37,712 nucleotides of DNA from the NCBI GenBank assembly GCA_003427395.1, contig BFEA01000150.1, forward strand, positions 1,064,752 through 1,102,463. Direction: 5' to 3'. Source of the DNA: Chara braunii (taxonomy: Eukaryota > Streptophyta > Charophyceae > Charales > Characeae). This document shows, one piece after another, positions 11,421 through 21,576 of the stretch. The notes under the pieces are model-generated. The model worked only from the letters and a program-made list of their open reading frames with translations. It did not search any database and was not told where the DNA came from. How positions within the stretch are numbered: position 1 is the first letter of the stretch; every line of letters starts with the position of its first letter. The translations under genes and the position numbers were made by a program.

Positions 11421-11594
11421 ATAGCTCCAGCACATGGCGGGCATCTAAAGCAACTTCCTATTAGAAGATAACTCAGACTAAGTTTACAATCAAACAAACA
11501 TGTACAACCATGGTAAGTCTCTCACAAAAAAATCCCAAGTTGTTCCCACATAAGCTAGTTCATTGATCCTCCAAATGATTAACCTTTACCCATC

Positions 11595-12130
11595 TTGCAT
11601 ATGGCAAGATGTTAGACCATTCTGCTTAGAAACAATGTCCAACATGCCTTAGGTTATACACGAACAGGTTGCACAACTACTCTCTTCTTTGGGCATGCGA
11701 TGACCATTCTGCTTAGAAACAATGTCATGTTATCCCGAACTATTTAAATATCAACAGTTTAAGTAATTCTTTTACTTGTCTTTTGATATGGGCAGGGGAC
11801 TGAACCATTCAGCTTAGAAACCAACTTACTTCCAAATATACTCTTGACTTTACTTTTCTTCTTAGTGATATGGCTTAAGCTGAACCATTCTGCTTAGAGA
11901 CAATGTTCAATTGTTTGTTCATATGCAAATATAAGTAAAGTATTTCCAATGTAAACTCGTTTGTATTTTTAGTGTGCGTGGCTTCAGGCTAAACCATTCT
12001 GCTTAGAAACAATGCTTAGCCTTTCACCAAAATCCTCCCTCAGAATTAAACAAAAGATTGAACCATTCTGCTTCAAAACAATGTTGAACCTATCTCGAAG
12101 TCATACAAAAGCATGAAGTTGGACCATTTT
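11595..12130. repeat. Stem-loop series in repeat A, loop CTGCTTAGAAAC
   Basis: The block CCATTCTGCTTAGAAACAATG recurs with changed flanks that pair with each other: 11609-11645 (ATGTTAGAC with GTCCAACAT, one mismatch), 11700-11728 (ATGAC with GTCAT), 11881-11909 (TGAAC with GTTCA) and 11986-12022 (AGGCTAA with TTAGCCT). Decayed members lie at about 11798, 12057 and 12121. The constant part is the loop and inner stem; the outer stem sequence varies while pairing is kept. Confidence 0.75.
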
Positions 12131-12770
12131 GCCCATCTTCAGTTAGAAACCTCACACTAGGCAGAGGAAGTATATCAGACGGTTCCCTGCCTCCAGAACC
12201 TCGCCTAGGTTTCAGCAGAGCTCCCACAATCGGTGGGGCAAACCTCCCACAAGGCCTTAACGGTCCTACGGGTTTTCAATCCCGCCTGTTGCCTTCCTCT
12301 CCAAACGAAGATTAGACTTGAGGTAAGAAAGGCAGAAGGAGGGGTTCCAAACTTTCGAGATACGAGAGAGGGCCAACTCAATTCTCATGAGAGGGCATTG
12401 GTATCTTGAAGCGCCTGAGGGCCCCGCAATGGCAGCCAACAATGGAGTAGGATGCCGATAACACGACTAAAACATAGAGTTGCGCCCTCTTGACGAGTCT
12501 CCAAATCGCAACACCATCTTTGCGCGAAGCTTGACTATCCCCCAAAGTCACAACGTTGTTCCTGCTGACCAAAACGCAGCTACACAGCCTAGGAAGGCTG
12601 CGTTCGAGAAGAACACCCCCCCTGCATTCAACTGCTCAGTTAACAACAACACTCAAGGGCACAACCCGCAGTAATTATCCTGAAATCACAGGAGTTCGAG
12701 TGTACAACTAACCTTGCACTGACACCAAAACGGGGTCCATTAACAGTTAATCGAAAGGAAGGCAAGCAAC

Positions 12771-14465
12771 ATCAGTTCAAACCGTGATAGCAACGTGGCG
12801 TAATAACTCAACATTCTTGCAACAAAAGGGACACAAACAAAAGCAGTGGGCACAGTACTGTTAGCAAGTGACACAACAATAGCCCTGTCTGTGACAACAT
12901 ATAGGAACACAACGCTATTTTAGATTAATCAACTAGTTGCACCTTATAGCTTGAATTCTCACATAAAAAGTGGTTGGCCTAGTGAAGCAACAACATGCCT
13001 GACAAGTATTATTTGTTCGGTTTGAGATAAGATTAACTTTATAGTAAAGCATGTCGTAACTATCCGTCCAGACTAAAATAGCAGTGTCCTCGATCGGTGA
13101 TCACGACCCCCGACTGTCTCAAGCCACCCCAAATGAAACATAGCAACACTTTCATAGTCACAGGGAGTCAAATGTTGGTGCGACAACTTTATTCCTTTTC
13201 CACTCGTTCAGCCAAGGCAGCCCCTGAGCGGGGAACGGACAAAATCAGGGCAACAGTCGTGACAACAAGTGAAAACGTGCTATTATTGGGCCCCGCTCCA
13301 CTACTTCCTAAATTTGCAAAATGAGAGTGAATCTTCCGTCAATTATGAGATGGTACACTCTCCAATTCTCCACGCTACCGCGTCGGCCTCTACCTGTAAA
13401 TTGAGGAAGGATCTTCCCCTAAACCCCGAGGAGATACACTGCTACCAATCACTTAGCCCCCCCCCCTCTTTGGCCCGTACCTATCTCATTGCTAAGCTTG
13501 TTGTTTGTACTTGGATCCCGACAAGGACGACCTGCATCAGGAGCACGTGAACGGGCAGGACGACCTCTTGGCAATTTAAGCCGAGGTGGAACTGCATTGC
13601 ATTGTGGGTTGTGCCGAGGCATGGACCGGTCATCGTAAATGCACGTCCGATTATTGGTGAGAAATTTGTGGTTGGGGGCAACATTATGAGGTACGTTGCT
13701 CCTTACCTTATTTACCCTCTTCGTTACTTTTTACCGTGAGGAAGTAAGTTTTGTCTTGAGAGTCCTGTCATTGGGAGGTGTCGTGAGCGTTGGACCTTGA
13801 GAGTTTACATTCTTCTAGGGAGCAAGCTGGTGGGAGATGGGCATTGTCTTTGCAGGGCCCTGGACGAAGCACTCGAGTCACAATCACCATGCCAACCCGT
13901 TGGGACTAGTACACGCATGCTCTGCCCCATGTCCTTTGTTGTGCTTGTTGCGCTGTAGAGGGAATGTGGACGGACCAGTCTTATGCGAGACGTCTACCAG
14001 ACCGTCTATAAATTATTTCTGGCGGGATCTGATATGGATACTGTGATCGTCGTCCTTTCTGTGACGTGAAATAATTCCTGAGGACCGTGGGGGTTGTCCT
14101 TATACTGCCTCTTGATCGACCAGATCAATTGGATGGAAGGCTCATTGCATGCGAGGATAAATAACGAGCAAAGCTGATAATAAAAGATTTCCTGGGCACA
14201 GGGGTGGGTCAATTGCACACCTTCAAACACTCCGCTGAACCAGAGCTTCATGACGTTGACATCAAGTGACTACTCAAGAGGGATACAGAGGGAGGGAAGA
14301 TTCAAGTGAACAGTTCTATTGTTTATTAATGTAAAATTCAATTCTGCATGCACAACCAACAAATAATTTTATTCTTATGTTTGATTAGTTAGTTGTGTCG
14401 GACATTGCTAACAACTGACAGACAGTTGTAGATAGGTAGTAATCATTCCTTGCTGCATTGCAATC
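12771..14465. other. Unassigned DNA between repeat A and gypsy-2
   Basis: I see no gene, RNA gene or recognisable element here. Open frames are short and lack family motifs. A C9 run lies near 13459. This may include the lost 5' part or old flank of gypsy-2, but no LTR matching the putative start at 18677 is present. Confidence 0.5.
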
Positions 14466-14469
14466 TGTT

Positions 14470-14860
14470 TTAGATGGTCAAGCGATTGAGATTGACGACT
14501 TCGCTGACCTTGGGGAAGAAACAGAGATAGATGGGACTGTAGAGGCTTCAGATAGTGGAGTAGTTGCTCCTATCGAGAAAAGGCTAAGGGGGCCGGGAAA
14601 CAGAAGGTAGGCTGCCCCAAGGGTCAAAGTGACAGAGGACCACCCATATGGGTGAAGCTTGGTCTAGAGGACGAGGTGTGGCAAGACCGTGTTGCGTGAG
14701 GCGCTTGCCTGAACTGTTGCCAATACGGGCACATGATGGCTAAGTGCAAGGGTAAGCGGGTCGCTACGAAGGTTGCGTCCTAATTAGTGACAATTGAATC
14801 TTCCAACTCTGGTGGTGCTTCTGCGAGCACTTCCCTGGGAAACACATTGGGCCAGTAGGA
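14470..14860 (+). pseudogene. gag C-terminus with CCHC zinc knuckle (gypsy-2)
   Basis: An acidic stretch (IEIDDFADLGEETEIDG) is followed, after stops and a frameshift, by CLNCCQYGHMMAKC at 14706-14747. The spacing C-x2-C-x4-H-x4-C is a perfect retroviral-type zinc knuckle, which binds element RNA. The rest of gag upstream is missing. Confidence 0.8.
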
Positions 14861-14987
14861 GTGTTAGCCGCTCTTACTCGTGCTGAAGTGGTAATCTTGC
14901 CTTCTCCATTTCAGACGATGGCCAAGGCTATTGACCCCATGATCACCCCGCAGGCAGATCCGGACCAGTTTATGCTCTGTTGGATGG

Positions 14988-15350
14988 ATGTGTCCAAGTC
15001 CTTATATGTTGAACCAATGTCCAAAGGGTGAATATTTCGTGGTGGAAGTCAATGTAGGTGGCCGAAAGGTTGGCGCCTTCGCAGACATAGGTTCTACGCG
15101 AAACTTCATCAGTCGTGCTTGTGTGGATAGGTTGCGCTTAGGGGACCAAGTGCAGCGACTTGGCGTATCTATAGCATCTACGTTAGCCAACAAGCACTTC
15201 ATGGTAGTAAGAGACTATGTCAAGGATGTAGTCTGCACCTTCTCCTATGGAGGAGGGGAACTAGTACACAAAATCTTGTTCCTTGTTAGCGACGAGCTGC
15301 CTTTTGACATGCTGCTAGGCATGCACTACCTCGAGGTTGGGCAATATTAA
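14988..15350 (+). pseudogene. Aspartic protease domain (gypsy-2)
   Basis: An open 120-residue segment has the active-site block AFADIGSTRNFISR, where the catalytic Asp and Gly remain but the usual Ser/Thr between them is Ile. The second block FDMLLGMHYLE matches the 'D-ILGM-WL' motif of gypsy proteases. The frame ends at 15350, where gypsy elements continue into RT. Confidence 0.85.
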
Positions 15351-16110
15351 GACCTCTTTGAGGAGTCTAGGGTTGTGGTGGAAAGGGAGATTGTCCACTC
15401 GATAGAAGTCGTTCCCGGTAGCGAAGTACCTAGAGGGCGAATCTATAGGATGTCTCTTGCAGAGTTAGATGAGTTCCACCGGCAGCTAAGGAGCTCACAA
15501 AGAAGGGCTGGATACGACCAAGTACGTCCCCCTACGGAGCGGCAGTTCTATTTGTCCCAAAGAAAGGGGGACCCTAAGGATGTGCATTGACTATAGGGGC
15601 CTCAATGCCATCATCGTTAAGAACACAAAGCCCCTACCACGCACTGACGACCTCTTGGATAGAGTGTAGGGATGTCGGTACTTCAATAAGATAGATCTGA
15701 AGTCCGGATACCATCAGATTGCTATTAGATCTGAGGACCAGCACAAAACCGCCTTTCAGACCAGGTACGGTCTGTACGACTTTTTGGTGATGCCCTTTGG
15801 CCTATGCAATGCTCCTAGGACGTTCCAGCACCCAATGAACTGGATCTTTCATGACTATTGAGACAAGTTTATCATCGTGTACCTCAGCGATATCCTTATC
15901 TTAGTAGGACTGTAGAGGAGCACGTTGAGCACGTGGAAACAGTGCTAGGGCTCCTAGGACAGCACGAGTACAAGGTTAACTTGGAAAAATGGGAATTTGG
16001 TCGCACCAAGATCTTGTATCTGGGTCGTGAGATTTCAGCGGATGGTTTAAGGTCGGATGATGCTAAAGTGGCCAGCATACGTGACTGGCCCAGACCTGTC
16101 TTCAAGAAAT
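15351..16110 (+). pseudogene. Reverse transcriptase of gypsy-2
   Basis: Blocks in family order are 'HSIEVVPGSEVPRGRIYRMS', 'AAVLFVPKKGG', 'LRMCIDYRGLN', '[13 protein letters not shown]' (motif A with its Asp intact), '[14 protein letters not shown]', '[14 protein letters not shown]' and 'KFIIVYLSDILIL'. Motif C is YLSD instead of YLDD, so one metal-binding Asp is lost. There are frameshifts at about 15490 and 15905 and in-frame stops at about 15667 (TAG) and 15859 (TGA). 'FGRTKILYLGREISADGL' marks the end of the domain. Confidence 0.9.
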
Positions 16111-16548
16111 TGAAGTATGCACTGACGCACTATGAAGTCCTCAAAACTTCCGGATCCTGAACAGCCCTTTGTTGTCGCCACAGATGCCAGCCAATAAGGT
16201 ATACGCGCGGTCCTTGCGCTGAAGGATGGGAAAAAGTTGAGGCCGATGAAGTAGATGAGCAAAAAGATGTCATCTCTGAAATTAGCTAAGTCCACGTATG
16301 AGTGTGAGCTCTATGCCCTCTATAGAGCGCTGGTCCATTGGAGGCACTACCTCCTAGAGAGATTCTTTTACGTGAGATCTGACCATGAGACGCTGCGGTG
16401 GATTAAGACACAGCTTGTGCTCTCCGACACACTCAAGAGGTGGATTGAAGTCATTGGCATGTATGACTTCAAGCTTGACCCTCTAAAGGGAGAGTACAAC
16501 AAAGTGGCTGATACACTATAGCGTAGGGCAGACCATCTAGGCGCGCTA
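16111..16548 (+). pseudogene. RNase H domain of gypsy-2, after an internal deletion
   Basis: The sequence passes from 'IRDWPRP' to 'FKKLKYALTHYEVL' within a few codons. In gypsy elements these are separated by a connection of some 50-60 residues including 'LRSFLGLANYYR', so that segment has been deleted at about 16100. RNase H motifs follow: VVATDASQ (first Asp; next codon is TAA), ECELYALYRALVHWRHYL (Glu), and RSDHETLRWIKTQ (Asp). The domain ends at about 16548, where another element is inserted. Confidence 0.85.
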
Positions 16549-16788
16549 CAGTCTTCCCCCGAACAAAACACACGTATGTGCTAGAACTTTCCTTGGAACA
16601 GTCTATTTCTTAAAGTTGCCTCCTGAAATCAAATAGTGCCCGCGTTGAAATAGTACGCACGTATGTTCTATTCAAATAGTATGCATGTTTGTTGTATTCA
16701 AGCAGACATGTGTTCTATTCAAATAGAACACATGCTTGCCTGCTTGCAGTGTCGCGGTCGTTTCTAGGTGTGCACCCTGCAGTAGTAC

Positions 16789-16870
<82 letters not shown>

Positions 16871-17074
16871 TGTTTCTTACCTGACGGTCCTGTTTGTGGG
16901 AAGTCTGGAGATACCGAGGCACATACTTCTTTTGGGGGGGGAAAGGGGGGGGGGGTATTTTCGGGAGTTGATACCTTATATTCGTAGCATAACGCACATG
17001 TGTTGTATATGAATACAATGCACCCCGTATGTTCTATTTGTAAATAACGCACGTGCGTTTTGTTCGGGGGAAGA
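16549..17074. mobile_element. Non-autonomous DNA element (MITE-like) inside gypsy-2 pol
   Basis: Left end GTCTTCCCCCGAACAAAAC (from 16551) is repeated in inverted form ending at 17075, extending imperfectly through CACACGTATGTG / GCACGTGCGTT. CTA flanks both sides (16546-16548 and 17075-17077), which would be a 3-bp target duplication. Removing the element and one CTA joins the RNase H end to the integrase start in one frame (…GALVIEFG). There is no transposase. Subterminal sequence has repeated GTATGTTCTATTCAAATAG-type blocks, including a near-perfect palindrome around 16709-16734. The exact ends are uncertain by 2-3 bases. Confidence 0.8.
16791..16868. repeat. (CT)n microsatellite inside the MITE-like element
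   Basis: About 38 uninterrupted CT units. The long Ser-Leu and Arg-Glu open frames on the two strands here are products of the dinucleotide repeat and not genes. Confidence 0.97.
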
Positions 17075-17077
17075 CTA

Positions 17078-17963
17078 GTGATTGAGTTTGGAATTTTTTA
17101 TGATGTAACTCGATCTATGGTGGAAGCCTATCGAGAGGATGTGGTCATGTCTAAGATCATTCGCAAACTGGAAGCTAAAGACAAGGCTACTTCTGATTTG
17201 TTTGTGCTGGTTGACGGCTTGCTGTTCCTTGAGAAGGCTGAGAATAAACAATTGTGTGTTCCGTATAAAGAGTCCTTGCGCATTCTATTTTTAGGCGAGT
17301 GTCACGATGCAACCGGACATTTTGGGTATAAAAAGACAGCAGCAAATTTCTAGTGCAAAAATTCTGGTGGCCCACAATGATGGATGATGTGAAAACATAT
17401 GTCGAGACCTGCCAGGTTTGTCAACGTGATAAGCCAAGGACGCAGGCACCACTTGGGCTTATCAAGCCCTTGCCTATCCCTGCTGGACCTGGTCAGAGTG
17501 TGTCCATGGACTTCATGGATACTCTTGTGACCAGCAAGAGCGGTAAGAGACACATCTTAGTCATTGTGGACAGGTTCAGTAAGTATGCTAGACTTATCGC
17601 TATGCCTGAGACAGCTAGGACTGACCACAAGCTATTCATGGACAACTGGGTACGTGACTTTGCTATTCATGGACAACTGGGTACGTGACTTCGCTATTCA
17701 TGGACAACTGGGTACGTGACTTCGGTCTCCCTAAGTCTATTGTGAGCGACAGAGATGTGAGATTCAATAGCGAACTGTGGCAAAATACAGCCCAACAGAT
17801 GGGCAGCCGACTGCAAATGATATCAGGGAACCACCCTGAGGCAAATGTGCAGGCCGAACAGATGAACTGTGTGGTGCAGCACTTGCTTCGGCATTATATT
17901 AAGCCAAGTCAAGATGACTAGGATGAGAAGCTACCTCTCGTCGCCAGCCTATACAACAATGCT
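17078..17963 (+). pseudogene. Integrase N-terminal and catalytic domains (gypsy-2)
   Basis: The zinc module (CHDATGHFGYKK, then CQVCQRDKPR) is split by a stop and frameshift at about 17350. The core has 'SVSMDFMDTL' (first Asp), 'LPKSIVSDRDVRF' (second Asp) and 'HPEANVQAEQMN' (Glu), so the DDE triad is present. A 31-bp triplication at 17631-17723 shifts the frame between the first and second Asp. A TAG at about 17920 falls where SQDDWDEKLPL would be expected, a Trp to stop change. Confidence 0.88.
17631..17723 (+). repeat. 31-bp perfect tandem triplication in gypsy-2 integrase
   Basis: Units 17631-17661, 17662-17692 and 17693-17723 each read GCTATTCATGGACAACTGGG followed by TACGTGACTT and T or C. 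They differ at one base. Two extra units add 62 bp and destroy the frame. The near identity means the expansion is recent or is an assembly product. Confidence 0.95.
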
Positions 17964-18638
17964 GTGCACAGCACTACAGGTAAGATCCCTAACCACCTGC
18001 ATCTTGGTTGGAAACCCAGATCTGCTCTTGACTTTCCATTACCTGAAAATCAGCCAACTGCAGCACTTGGACGCTTAGAGTTTGCTGTGAAGTACGAACA
18101 GATGCTGCAGCAGGCTGTAGAGCATATTAAGAAAGCACAAGATGCCATGGTGACATCTGAGAACAAACACAGACGACCTTCTGCATTTCAGGTAGGTGAA
18201 CAAGTCTTGGTAAAATCATCTGAATTGGGCCAAGAGTTGGGATGGGAGATTCTGGACATAGTAGGAGATCAACCCGATGGCCCTTCATATGTGATTCGCA
18301 TTCCTGGTCACCTCCGTACACACCCTGTTTCCCATGCATCCAAATTGGCACCCTTCGCTGAAACTGAGCAGTTTCCCTCAAGAAGATCTATGCTGCCCCC
18401 AACCATGGATGCACACGTGGACATCGACGACATTGTTGAGCACAAGCTGATGCCTGTGCCCAAGCCTCCAGGCAGGGGACGCCCTCCAAAACCGCAGATG
18501 CAGTACCGAGTGCAGTTCAGACAACATACAGATCCTAAAGAAGATCGGTGGTTCACCAGAGAAGAGCTAATGAAGACTGCTCCCCGAATTATCTCAAGGT
18601 ATGAACGAAATTTGAAAGGGAAGCAGCCTGCTGTGTAA
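17964..18638 (+). pseudogene. Integrase C-terminus and chromodomain-like tail (gypsy-2)
   Basis: This is the longest intact frame of gypsy-2 (224 residues). It carries 'HSTTGKIPNHLHLGWKPR', the end of the integrase core, then a helical segment, and the GPY/F-like domain ('VGEQVLVKSSELG', 'GPSYVIRI', 'SHASKLAPF'). A chromodomain-like block follows ('DIDDIVEHKLM', 'QYRVQFRQHTDPKEDRWF', 'EELMKTAP'). It ends with a natural TAA at 18636. The tail probably bound modified histones to steer integration, by analogy with chromoviruses. Confidence 0.85.
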
Positions 18639-21149
18639 TTTTTCTCAGAGGACTATCAAAGTAAAGCAGGAGGGAGTGCGAGGGTTTATGCCTCGGCATA
18701 GGGCCCTGCAGCAGGTGCGTGCTCTCGATGCGCCCTGAACTCGTCAATTTTTGCAAATCTTGGTCAGCGCCAGACAGTTTCCACACGCCAGTTGGTTACA
18801 ATCCGCCTTACTCATGAGAATCCAAAATATTCGTGAGCCCTTCAGGCTCTTCCAGCAACGTGGTCGAAGCAGGGAGCATTGCACGTTTGTGCCTGGGTGG
18901 TTGGGCATGCCTAACCAATTCTGTCCCAGGCGACTGGGTGCAGACACTTTGGCTGAGACTGAAGCTACTGGAAACTCGGTCTCACGTGGGCATAGCAAAG
19001 GCAAGCACCCACCTCTTTCCATACATGAAAGGGCAGGGTGCAGGGCTGGGTAGTCGGCCACTTGCAAACACATGCAGCAGCGCTGCTGGAGCTAGTGCTC
19101 ATGGGTCTTCTGCTGCGCTAGAGTGTGGGCAAGTGTGAGCGCATGTGCGGTTGTGCGAGAAGGCAGGGTGCTGCTGAGGGCAGCTCCATAGCCAGCCCCG
19201 TAGCCGGGGCTCGGCTTGGACATAGCCAGTGGAGGTGGTGGTGGTCTTCGTGTATGGGAAGGAAGACGTGGGTGATGAAGACGAGAGTGAGAGAGAGCGA
19301 GAAGGTTGATTGGCGATGGTCTACAAGGTTGACATCTTCATGCACTTCGGTTGTTGCTGCTGACATCAACGGGATGCATTGTCAATTTGTAGGCTGCTAG
19401 TAGCTGTGTAGAAGTAGTCTGGGCTCTGAGCCCCAAGTTGGAGGAAGGGCTCTGGATACACATGTTGGTGGTGGCGAGACTATGCTCTCATTGACATTCT
19501 GAGTCGGTGCTTTGGTTCTCCGTGGGTGGATTATCAGTGCATTTCTGCTTTCTGGATAGTGTTGGACGTTCTGGCTTTCAATGTGAAATTGCATTCTTGA
19601 ATTCTGTCATTTCGCTATCGCTCATTTTCCTTGCATTAGTGGTTTTTCGTTTTTTTTTTATAAATTCCAATTCCGTGAAAATTTATGAAGGTAGATAATT
19701 ACTATAACTCACTTCACAAAAAAGCCATAAGAAATTTTCAAAAAAGGAAAAAAAAGTTTGAGCCCCAAAATAAAAGAAACAGGAAAATTGAAAACAAAAA
19801 ACATAAGTATTGACTCTGAGAGCATGTTTTTGACACCGCCATCTCTGGCGATTTTTATTTTGTTTTTCTTCTTATCTAAATGCCCCCAAAAATTATGGGC
19901 ATATACCTTTGTTGACGTAGAACCCACTGCAAGGAAAATGAGCGATAGCGAATTCCAGAAATCAAGCAGCATCATACACATGCAACCAGATAGTCTTGAC
20001 CTCGAACCAAAAGCAGAATTGCAACTCGAGTTCCACCAAATAAGAGCACAGCAAAAGCTCACAAGTGACAATGTTGGAATAGTCTCATCATCATCAACAA
20101 TGAACCAATGTCGAATCCCTATCTGGCGCTCAGCGCCCAGACTACTAATGGCAGATCCTATCTAGCCTATCTACAATGCCGCTGGTGACGTCAACAGCTT
20201 CCTGAAGTACGAGATCTCGGCCAATGCCGTTCGCCTCAAGCACCAGGTATGTCTCATGCTTCTCTCACAATATCGATCCCCCACACAGATGCCACATGCA
20301 CCCAAGGACCACCATGCGCCCCATCCAGCAACGCACAGGCCACCCCGGCTATGGCTGCCTGCCTCTTCCCTGCTCGCCCGTGAGCACGTAGGCTCTTGCT
20401 CCAGCAGCTGGCGCAGCAGTCCTTGCGCATAAGCAGCGAGTGCCTGAATGTCCAGCCAGCAGCCAGGCCCTTTCCTTTATGGAATCAGGCTGCCAGTCGT
20501 GGGCTGTCTGGTTGGCCTGGGCCTCCCCACGGAAGCTTCCGGTAGGCCCCAAGTGGCTGAGCCCCTGTCTCAGGGAATTGTCCACAGGGCTTGGGGTGGT
20601 TACCCGTGTCCAACTGCCAGCGGCCTGTGTTCAGTTCATGCCCCGTGTCTGGCCCAGGGCCTGCCTCAGGTACATTTGGAAAAAGGCAGGCAGGGCCTGG
20701 GCTCACTCAACCAACTGGCGCTGCGCAACTGCCTGAATTTCCCAGCTGCGTCAAAACCCAGAATAGGCCTCTCGTCACTGGACAGGCCCGCCTTCACTTC
20801 GGGTGGCCGTTCTTGCTGAAAGCAGGGCACAGTAGGGCTTATTGAGGCCTTGCGCCTCGCACCACAGAATTTTTTTTGAATATAGCGGTGCTTTCATGTG
20901 GGAATCGTCATCTGGGATTGTCTTTTATGTTTTTTGTCCCAATAAGAATGGTCTACAAATGGGAATACCCACATCTTGATGACGAACAAGGCCAGCTGCT
21001 GTATATAGATATGTAATTTGGGATTTTTCTTTTTCTGCAGACAAGAGTTTTGTCCTGGGTGGTCGTGTCTTGTCGTTTGGCCTGTGAAGGAGGGGCGGTG
21101 CTTGCATGTGGGACTTGTCATCTAGGATCCGTGTTTGGTGCTATTGCTT
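18639..21149. other. Unassigned DNA, perhaps the gypsy-2 3' LTR plus flank
   Basis: A polypurine-like tract at 18663-18676 may begin a 3' LTR, but its end cannot be placed without a partner. 19680-19900 is A/T-rich. 20420-20830 is GC-rich with overlapping open frames on both strands and no family motifs. I do not call a gene here. Confidence 0.5.
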
Positions 21150-21420
21150 GTTGGCCCCTGTTTTGTTGTATTTGGCTGTTCCCTTCCTCCTTTCTTTGCC
21201 TCTTTGCCCTTTGGCTGTGTGCAAGTGGGTCGATATGACACATGGGGCTGGGGGCAGCCGCCGCTCAACCGACATCCACGTGGGCGGCCTTGTACGCAAG
21301 AGGTTCTGAACAGGGGGAGTTGGAAGAAAAAAGATAAAAAAATGAATTATTTTTTTCTTGTTTTCTTTTGTTTTTTTCACCTTTGCGCTCTGATATTCAT
21401 GTGACTATATATATATCGTC
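21150..21420 (+). repeat. Left arm of an inverted repeat around the N gap
   Basis: CAAGTGGG(T/C), GGGCTGGGGGCAGC, GCTCAAC, CTTGTACG and a following T-rich tract are matched in reverse complement by 22060-22340. The arms are imperfect (indels and substitutions), so this is an old inverted pair, not a simple assembly mirror. Confidence 0.75.
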
Positions 21421-21480
21421 AAATAGAACTCCCCGGTAAACCGTAGGCAGAGAGGGAGAAGAGGACAACAAACGAGGGGC

Positions 21481-21526
21481 TGTGACAAACTGTTTCGTCG
21501 GAGTTTCACCGACTCACCAGGAGGCT
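21481..21526 (-). ncRNA. Degenerate hammerhead-ribozyme-like motif
   Basis: On the minus strand the order is CTGGTGA, stem II GTCGG/CCGAC with a 7-nt loop, GAAA, a 3-bp stem III (ACA/TGT, loop GTT) and a GTC cleavage-type triplet. The core CTGATGA has an A to G change at the second conserved adenine region (CTGGTGA), which should abolish activity. It is the inverted partner of the better copy at 35404-35450. Stem I pairing is not evident. Confidence 0.5.
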
Positions 21527-21576
21527 GAACCCTCAACAGTCTGTAGAATCCCCTCACTGATTACACTGTAAGTGAT
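21514..21576 (+). repeat. 63-bp sequence at left gap edge, repeated at right gap edge
   Basis: This run to the last base before the gap recurs at 21922-21984 immediately after the gap, with a single C/T difference at the fourth base. Such identical contig ends suggest either an unmerged contig overlap or a tandem repeat that stopped the assembler. Confidence 0.95.

Larger units (their letters stand above)
9740..12770. repeat. Non-coding repeat A (diverged copy of repeat B)
   Basis: This region aligns block by block with 23590-27306. Shared blocks include GGTTAATCTCTCGACGCT (9811 and 23644), CGACAAATCGGCAACC (about 10493 and 24373), the ~123-bp array, CAACTCCTATAGCT, a CCTACGGGTT block (about 12265 and 26723), and CCCCGCAATGGCAGCCA (12423) against TCCCGCAATGGCAGCCA (26881). 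No conserved coding frame is visible in either copy. The right end near 12720 has TTGGTGTCAGTGC on the minus strand, at the place where repeat B has a PBS-like site. It may be the internal part of a large non-autonomous LTR element; that is inference. Confidence 0.75.
14466..18676 (+). mobile_element. Ty3/gypsy element gypsy-2, 5'-truncated, interrupted
   Basis: A second chromovirus-like gypsy keeps the end of gag, protease, RT, RNase H, integrase and a chromodomain-like tail. No 5' LTR or PBS is found. A purine-rich tract (AAAGCAGGAGGGAG, 18663-18676) followed by TG at 18677 could mark the 3' LTR start, but no second copy is present to confirm it. Its proteins differ clearly from those of gypsy-1, so it is a different family. 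Pol is broken by stops, frameshifts, a deletion between RT and RNase H, a DNA-element insertion and a 31-bp triplication. Confidence 0.9.

Noticed and set aside
13837-14251. Small ORFs between repeat A and gypsy-2
   Set aside because: Short, no homology that I can recognise, and on conflicting strands.
16672-17052. Ser-Leu and Arg-Glu repeat ORFs
   Set aside because: They are translations of the (CT)n microsatellite in the MITE-like element.
20349-20845. Overlapping 70-120 codon ORFs on both strands
   Set aside because: GC-rich composition, no family motifs, and all frames equally open; not called as genes.
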